Source of the DNA: CBDBZL01 sp965213545
Lineage (GTDB): Bacteria; Pseudomonadota; Alphaproteobacteria; Sphingomonadales; Sphingomonadaceae
Length of the DNA: 64,000 nt
Assembly (NCBI GenBank): GCA_965213545.1
Contig: CBDBZL010000002.1
Location: forward strand, 620,001 to 684,000
Direction of reading: 5' to 3'
The translations under genes were made by a program, and so were the position numbers. Every line of letters starts with the position of its first letter. The stretch's first letter is position 1. The notes beneath the pieces are model-generated. The model made no database searches. It was not told where the DNA came from and was given only the letters and a program-made list of their open reading frames with translations. Positions 60,601 through 64,000 of this stretch are shown piece after piece.

Positions 60601-62001
60601 ATGAGCACGCCATCAGACCTGATCCGCGCCGACAACGGCGAGCAAGCGACAACCATCCGGCTTGTCTCGAAAAGCGGCTTCGACGCCTTCGCCGCGCAAC
60701 TTTCCCGCCCGCAGCGCGCGATCCTGGCGGCGCAGAAATTCGTTGGCGAGCCTCATACCACCGCGATCGTGCCCGATGATGAGGCGTGGTTCGCGCTCGG
60801 CGCGGTGGCGGACCCCGATACGCTCTCCTCCTGGTGTCTGGCCAAGCTGGCGGAAGATCTGCCGGCGGGAACCTATCGTCTTGCCAGTGAGCACACCGCC
60901 GGCAAGGCGCTGCTAGGTTGGCAGAGCGCGCAATATCGCTTCACCCGCTATCACCAGGACGAGAAGGCGCAAGGTCCCCGCGTGCTGCTGACCGATGAGG
61001 TGGGGCGGATCGAGCAGAGCCTGGCTGAGGCGCAGGCGAGCGCGTTGGTGGCCGATCTGGTAAATACGCCGGGCGAAGACATGGGGCCGATCGCGCTCGA
61101 GGCCGAGGTTAGAAAGCTGGCCGATGAGTTCGGTGCGGCGCTAAAGGTAACCACCGGCGATGCGCTGGAGACAGGCTTCCCGATGATCCATGCGGTCGGC
61201 CGCGCGGCGGCGCGGAGTCATGCACCGCGCTTGATCGAGCTGGAGTGGGGGCGGCCCGATGCGCCTCGCGTGGCGCTGGTGGGCAAGGGCATCACCTTCG
61301 ATACCGGCGGGCTCGACATCAAGAATTCCACCGGCATGGCGCTGATGAAGAAGGACATGGGCGGCGCGGCGCACGTGATTGCGCTGGCTTGGCTGGTGAT
61401 GCGCCTGGGGCTCGATATTCGCCTGCACATGCTGGTCCCGGCAGCCGAGAATGCGGTCGCCGGCAATGCCTTTCGCCCGGGCGATGTGCTTCGCAGCCGC
61501 AAGGGATTGCGCGTGGAGATCGGCAATACCGATGCCGAGGGGCGGCTCGTGCTGGCCGATGCCCTGGTGCTGGCGAGCGAGCATCATCCCGACCTGGTCC
61601 TTGATTTCGCCACCTTGACGGGCGCCGCCCGGGTCGCGCTGGGTCCGGATTTGCCAGCGCTGATGGCAAGGCGCGACGCAACGGCACAGGCGCTGGTCGC
61701 GGCGGGTATCGAGCATGACGACGAGGTGTGGCGCCTGCCCTTGCCCAAGGCCTATGGCGAATATCTGAAATCCGATATCGCCGACACGGGCAACGCACCG
61801 TCCAATTCTTTCGCCGGGGCAAGCGTTGCGGGGCTGTTTCTCGACAAGTTCGTGGGCGCGGGCAAGGACGGCCAACCGCTCGACTGGGCGCATTTCGACA
61901 CTTTCGCCTGGCGCCCCGCCGCCAAGCCCGGTCGGCCCAAGGGGGGCGCGGCGCTGGGGATGCGGGCCGCCTGGCACATGCTGATGACACGCTACGGTTG
62001 A
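60601..62001 (+). CDS. Leucyl aminopeptidase family protein (M17)
   Basis: Two-zinc cytosolic aminopeptidase. 466 residues. VGKGITFDTGGLDIKNS (about 229-245) and MKKDMGGAA carry metal-binding Lys/Asp; the signature NTDAEGRLVLADAL lies near 311-324. The N-terminal domain is short compared with E. coli PepA, as in alphaproteobacterial PepB-like forms. Followed by an SH3 protein gene. Confidence 0.95.
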   Translation: MSTPSDLIRADNGEQATTIRLVSKSGFDAFAAQLSRPQRAILAAQKFVGEPHTTAIVPDDEAWFALGAVADPDTLSSWCLAKLAEDLPAGTYRLASEHTAGKALLGWQSAQYRFTRYHQDEKAQGPRVLLTDEVGRIEQSLAEAQASALVADLVNTPGEDMGPIALEAEVRKLADEFGAALKVTTGDALETGFPMIHAVGRAAARSHAPRLIELEWGRPDAPRVALVGKGITFDTGGLDIKNSTGMALMKKDMGGAAHVIALAWLVMRLGLDIRLHMLVPAAENAVAGNAFRPGDVLRSRKGLRVEIGNTDAEGRLVLADALVLASEHHPDLVLDFATLTGAARVALGPDLPALMARRDATAQALVAAGIEHDDEVWRLPLPKAYGEYLKSDIADTGNAPSNSFAGASVAGLFLDKFVGAGKDGQPLDWAHFDTFAWRPAAKPGRPKGGAALGMRAAWHMLMTRYG

Positions 62002-62088
62002 TCGGCATACGCCCCCCCGGACCTGATCTTACACAGGATCCCGGAGGCGCGCTTGTGCCAGCCCGACGGGGAAGCTAACTGCCCGCCG

Positions 62089-62478
62089 ATGCGTGCGGGA
62101 GAACCATCGGACGAAGACGGCGGGCGGACGGATCGAGAGCCGGGAACGCAGGCGCGCGCCTATGGGCCCTTCGCACTTGTCGGCCCGCTCGATCGCACCA
62201 GCTACGAAGGCCTACCCGTCCGCGGTGATCTTGCTCACATCATGCTCGCCGGTCGCTTCTTCGTTCCGCACTATGCGGTGCCCCAGCCGCGGGCGGTCAT
62301 GCCCGGTGGGGCCACGCTGCATGCCTCGCCCGACGCGCGCTCGCCAGCCTTGTGCGACCTAATCGAGGGCCAGAGCTTCGAGCTGCTTGAGATCTCGGGC
62401 GAATGGGCATGGGGCTGTCTTTCCGCCGACGGACCGACCGGTTACGTGCCTGCGAGCCGTCTGGAAGCGCTGCCCTGA
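62089..62478 (+). CDS. SH3-only protein (N-terminal part of NlpC/P60-like enzymes)
   Basis: 129 residues from ATG 62089; a TTG at 62053 is also in frame. YGPFALVGPLDRTSYEGLPVRGDLAHIMLAGRFFVPHYAVP-like sequence (positions ~26-66) and a bacterial SH3 segment (GATLHASPDARSPALCDLIEGQSFELLEISGEWAWG region, ~72-110) match the N-terminal domains of sphingomonad C40 peptidases usually located by leucyl aminopeptidase. It ends at TGYVPASRLEALP, and no NlpC catalytic Cys/His follows. Overlaps argC by one base. Confidence 0.75.
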   Translation: MRAGEPSDEDGGRTDREPGTQARAYGPFALVGPLDRTSYEGLPVRGDLAHIMLAGRFFVPHYAVPQPRAVMPGGATLHASPDARSPALCDLIEGQSFELLEISGEWAWGCLSADGPTGYVPASRLEALP

Positions 62479-63404
62479 TGCAACCGCGCGTATTCATCGA
62501 CGGGGCCGCCGGAACCACCGGGCTGGAGATTGCCGCACGGCTTGGCGCGCATGACGGCTTTGCACCTTTCACGCTGGACGAGCCCAAGCGAAAGGATCCA
62601 GCTGCGCGGGCAGAGGCCCTTAACAGCGCCGATTTCGCGGTGCTGTGCCTCCCCGACGAGGCAGCGCGCGAGGCGATGACGCTGATCGAAGTGACCAGCA
62701 ATGTTCGAGTGATCGATGCCTCCAGCGCGCACCGCACCACCTCGGGATGGATTTACGGCTTTCCCGAGCTGGTCGGTGACAAGGTGGTGGCGGGCGCCAA
62801 GCGGCTGAGCAATCCGGGTTGCTATGCCACCGGCTTTCTTGCGCTGGTTGCGCCCCTGGTCAGGGCGGGAATGCTGCCGGCCAAATGGCCCTATACGGTG
62901 CACGCGGTCTCGGGCTATTCGGGCGGCGGCAAGGGCCTGATCGAGCGGTTCGAAGTCGATCCCGAAATCGCCTGGCGCGGCTATGCAATGGGCCTTGCGC
63001 ACAAACATCTGCGCGAGATGCAGGCCAAGGCGGGGCTCGCCCATCCACCCGTCTTTTCGCCTGCGGTCATCCCCGCCTTTCGTGGCATGGTAGTCGAAGT
63101 TCCGTTGCCGCTCGAGGCCATGCCCGCCGCAGCATCGCCTGCGGATATGCGGAGCGAACTGGCGCGCTTCTATCAAGATAGCCTAGTTGTCACACTCGCC
63201 GAGGATCATCCCGACGAACTCGTGCTGCGCCGCGATATGATGCCGACAGACAGCATGGTTCTGTCGGTCCGCGCCGACCCGAATGGAACCCAGGCGCGGT
63301 TGCTTGCCTCATTCGACAACCTGGGCAAGGGAGCGAGTGGCGCGGTGATCCAGTCGCTCAATCTGATGGCGGGTTATGAACCGGTGACGGGGCTTCGTCT
63401 CTAG
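62478..63404 (+). CDS. argC: N-acetyl-gamma-glutamyl-phosphate reductase, short type
   Basis: NADPH reduction of N-acetylglutamyl phosphate in arginine synthesis. 308 residues, the ~310-residue AGPR type 2. IDGAAGTTGLEIAARL at 7-22 binds NADP; catalytic C115 is in LSNPGCYATGF; AHKHLREM and PAFRGMVVEVPL follow. TGATG junction with the SH3 gene shows coupled translation. Confidence 0.95.
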   Translation: MQPRVFIDGAAGTTGLEIAARLGAHDGFAPFTLDEPKRKDPAARAEALNSADFAVLCLPDEAAREAMTLIEVTSNVRVIDASSAHRTTSGWIYGFPELVGDKVVAGAKRLSNPGCYATGFLALVAPLVRAGMLPAKWPYTVHAVSGYSGGGKGLIERFEVDPEIAWRGYAMGLAHKHLREMQAKAGLAHPPVFSPAVIPAFRGMVVEVPLPLEAMPAAASPADMRSELARFYQDSLVVTLAEDHPDELVLRRDMMPTDSMVLSVRADPNGTQARLLASFDNLGKGASGAVIQSLNLMAGYEPVTGLRL

Positions 63405-63653
63405 AGGCGGTCGTCGTGGATCGAGAGTGGTGCCCGTATATTAGGCACGGTTGCCCTGCAAATGGGCAGCCAATTGCGCTACCTTGCATGGCTTGATGTG
63501 GACATTGTTGCACAAATTGCAGCAATCACAGCTCGCTAAGGAGATCCTGCGAAACCAGCGCGCTAATGGCATGGTTCATGAATAGATCGGTTAGGGGCTC
63601 CAGTGACTGGAGCATGGCATGTGGACCTCAGCGAACTCGGACGAACTGGACAA
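63405..63653. promoter_or_regulatory. glnB leader region
   Basis: About 250 bp without a gene. It contains the second copy of the palindromic motif at 63507-63523. A sigma-54 type -24/-12 promoter (TGGCAC-N5-TTGCW) was looked for and not found with proper spacing. The reading frame before glnB is open back to an ATG-like start at 63603, but residues there do not match P-II. Confidence 0.45.
63507..63523. repeat. 17-bp palindromic motif, copy 2
   Basis: GTTGC-ACAAATT-GCAGC, 131 bp before the glnB GTG. It matches the copy at 22477-22493 at 14 of 17 positions. The wider inverted repeat TTGTTGC (63505-63511) / GCAGCAA (63519-63525) has one mismatch. Confidence 0.5.
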
Positions 63654-63992
63654 GTGAAGAAGATCGAAGCCATCATCAAGCCGTTCAAGCTGGACGAGGT
63701 GAAAGAGGCCCTCCACGAGGTGGGTGTATCGGGGATCACCGTGCTGGAGGCCAAGGGCTTCGGCCGGCAGAAGGGTCATACCGAGCTTTATCGCGGCGCC
63801 GAATACACGGTTGATTTCCTGCCCAAAGTGAAGCTGGAAGTCATCGTCGAGGATGCGCAGGCCGACGCCGTTGTCGAGGCCATTGCCGCCGCCGCGCAGA
63901 CCGGCCGCATCGGTGACGGCAAGATCTTCGTCGTGCCCATCGAATCGGCATTGCGCATCCGAACCGGCGAGCGCAACGAAGCGGCGATCTGA
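63654..63992 (+). CDS. glnB: Nitrogen regulatory protein P-II
   Basis: Trimeric signal protein that reports nitrogen, 2-oxoglutarate and ATP status to GlnD, GlnE and NtrB. 112 residues from GTG 63654 (KKIEAIIKPFKLDEV), exactly the canonical P-II length; an upstream ATG-like start is rejected for that reason. Y51, the uridylylation site, is in YRGAEYTVDF on the T-loop; GDGKIFVVPIESALRIRTGERNEAAI is the conserved C-terminus. The window ends 8 bases after the stop; glnA commonly follows in relatives. Confidence 0.97.
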   Translation: MKKIEAIIKPFKLDEVKEALHEVGVSGITVLEAKGFGRQKGHTELYRGAEYTVDFLPKVKLEVIVEDAQADAVVEAIAAAAQTGRIGDGKIFVVPIESALRIRTGERNEAAI

Positions 63993-64000
63993 CCTAACCC

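Noticed and set aside
63430..63500. Sigma-54 promoter before glnB (around TAGGCACGGTTGCCCTGCA)
   Set aside because: GGCAC is present, but the spacing to either TTGC or TGCA does not give the required -24/-12 distance.

Overview
The window is GC-rich chromosomal DNA from an alphaproteobacterium, most likely of the order Sphingomonadales (Erythrobacteraceae or Sphingomonadaceae). This rests on protein style and gene order: a compact division and cell-wall (dcw) cluster with an FtsZ carrying a long acidic linker, a TonB-dependent receptor of the sphingomonad type, and a CobA-DUF2849-CysI-DUF934-CysH sulfate assimilation operon. No database search was possible, so the species is not resolved. There are no rRNA genes, CRISPR arrays, insertion sequences or integrases. 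Two tRNAs are present: Thr(UGU) and Ala(CGC).

Layout. 1-14.7 kb: a TonB-dependent receptor cut by the window edge, typA, a membrane protein, a GT4 glycosyltransferase, rarA, an RNase H-fold (DUF429-like) protein, tRNA-Thr, a single-chain MmeI-like restriction-modification enzyme, ugd facing a split PssD/PssE glycosyltransferase pair, and queF. 14.8-22.6 kb: two tightly packed sulfur operons on the plus strand. One is sseA-metC-mscS. The other is cobA-DUF2849-cysI-DUF934-cysH, which ends near a clear terminator. 22.6-29.5 kb: minus-strand housekeeping genes (SDR protein, proB, obgE, tRNA-Ala, a lipoprotein, a Bax inhibitor-1 family protein, proC, ybjN).

29.6-53.8 kb: a long run on the minus strand. 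In transcription order it reads ferredoxin, cysK, a one-TM protein, a GldG-like protein, then mraZ-rsmH-ftsL-ftsI-murE-murF-mraY-murD-ftsW-murG-murC-murB-ddl-ftsQ-ftsA-ftsZ, and a TPR/SPOR protein. Most neighbouring dcw genes overlap by 1 or 4 bases. This one cluster therefore supplies UDP-MurNAc-pentapeptide, lipid I and lipid II synthesis, septal synthesis (FtsW/FtsI) and the early division ring. A four-fold, 10-bp-spaced GGG array upstream of mraZ is a strong candidate MraZ autoregulatory site. 53.8-64 kb: an AlkA-like glycosylase, a secreted S9 peptidase, pterin dehydratase, ccmAB, an AT-rich patch with a small membrane protein, map, a DUF3298-type lipoprotein, leucyl aminopeptidase, an SH3-only protein, argC and glnB.

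Most of the window is ordinary core genome. The parts most worth a second look are the AT-rich block that replaces the specificity region of the MmeI-like enzyme, the MraZ-box array, three 14-bp tandem repeats before pssDE, a poly-C tract before cobA, a 17-bp motif shared by the cysH 3' region and the glnB leader, and the AT-rich promoter of the small membrane protein. I found no convincing wholly new multi-gene system.
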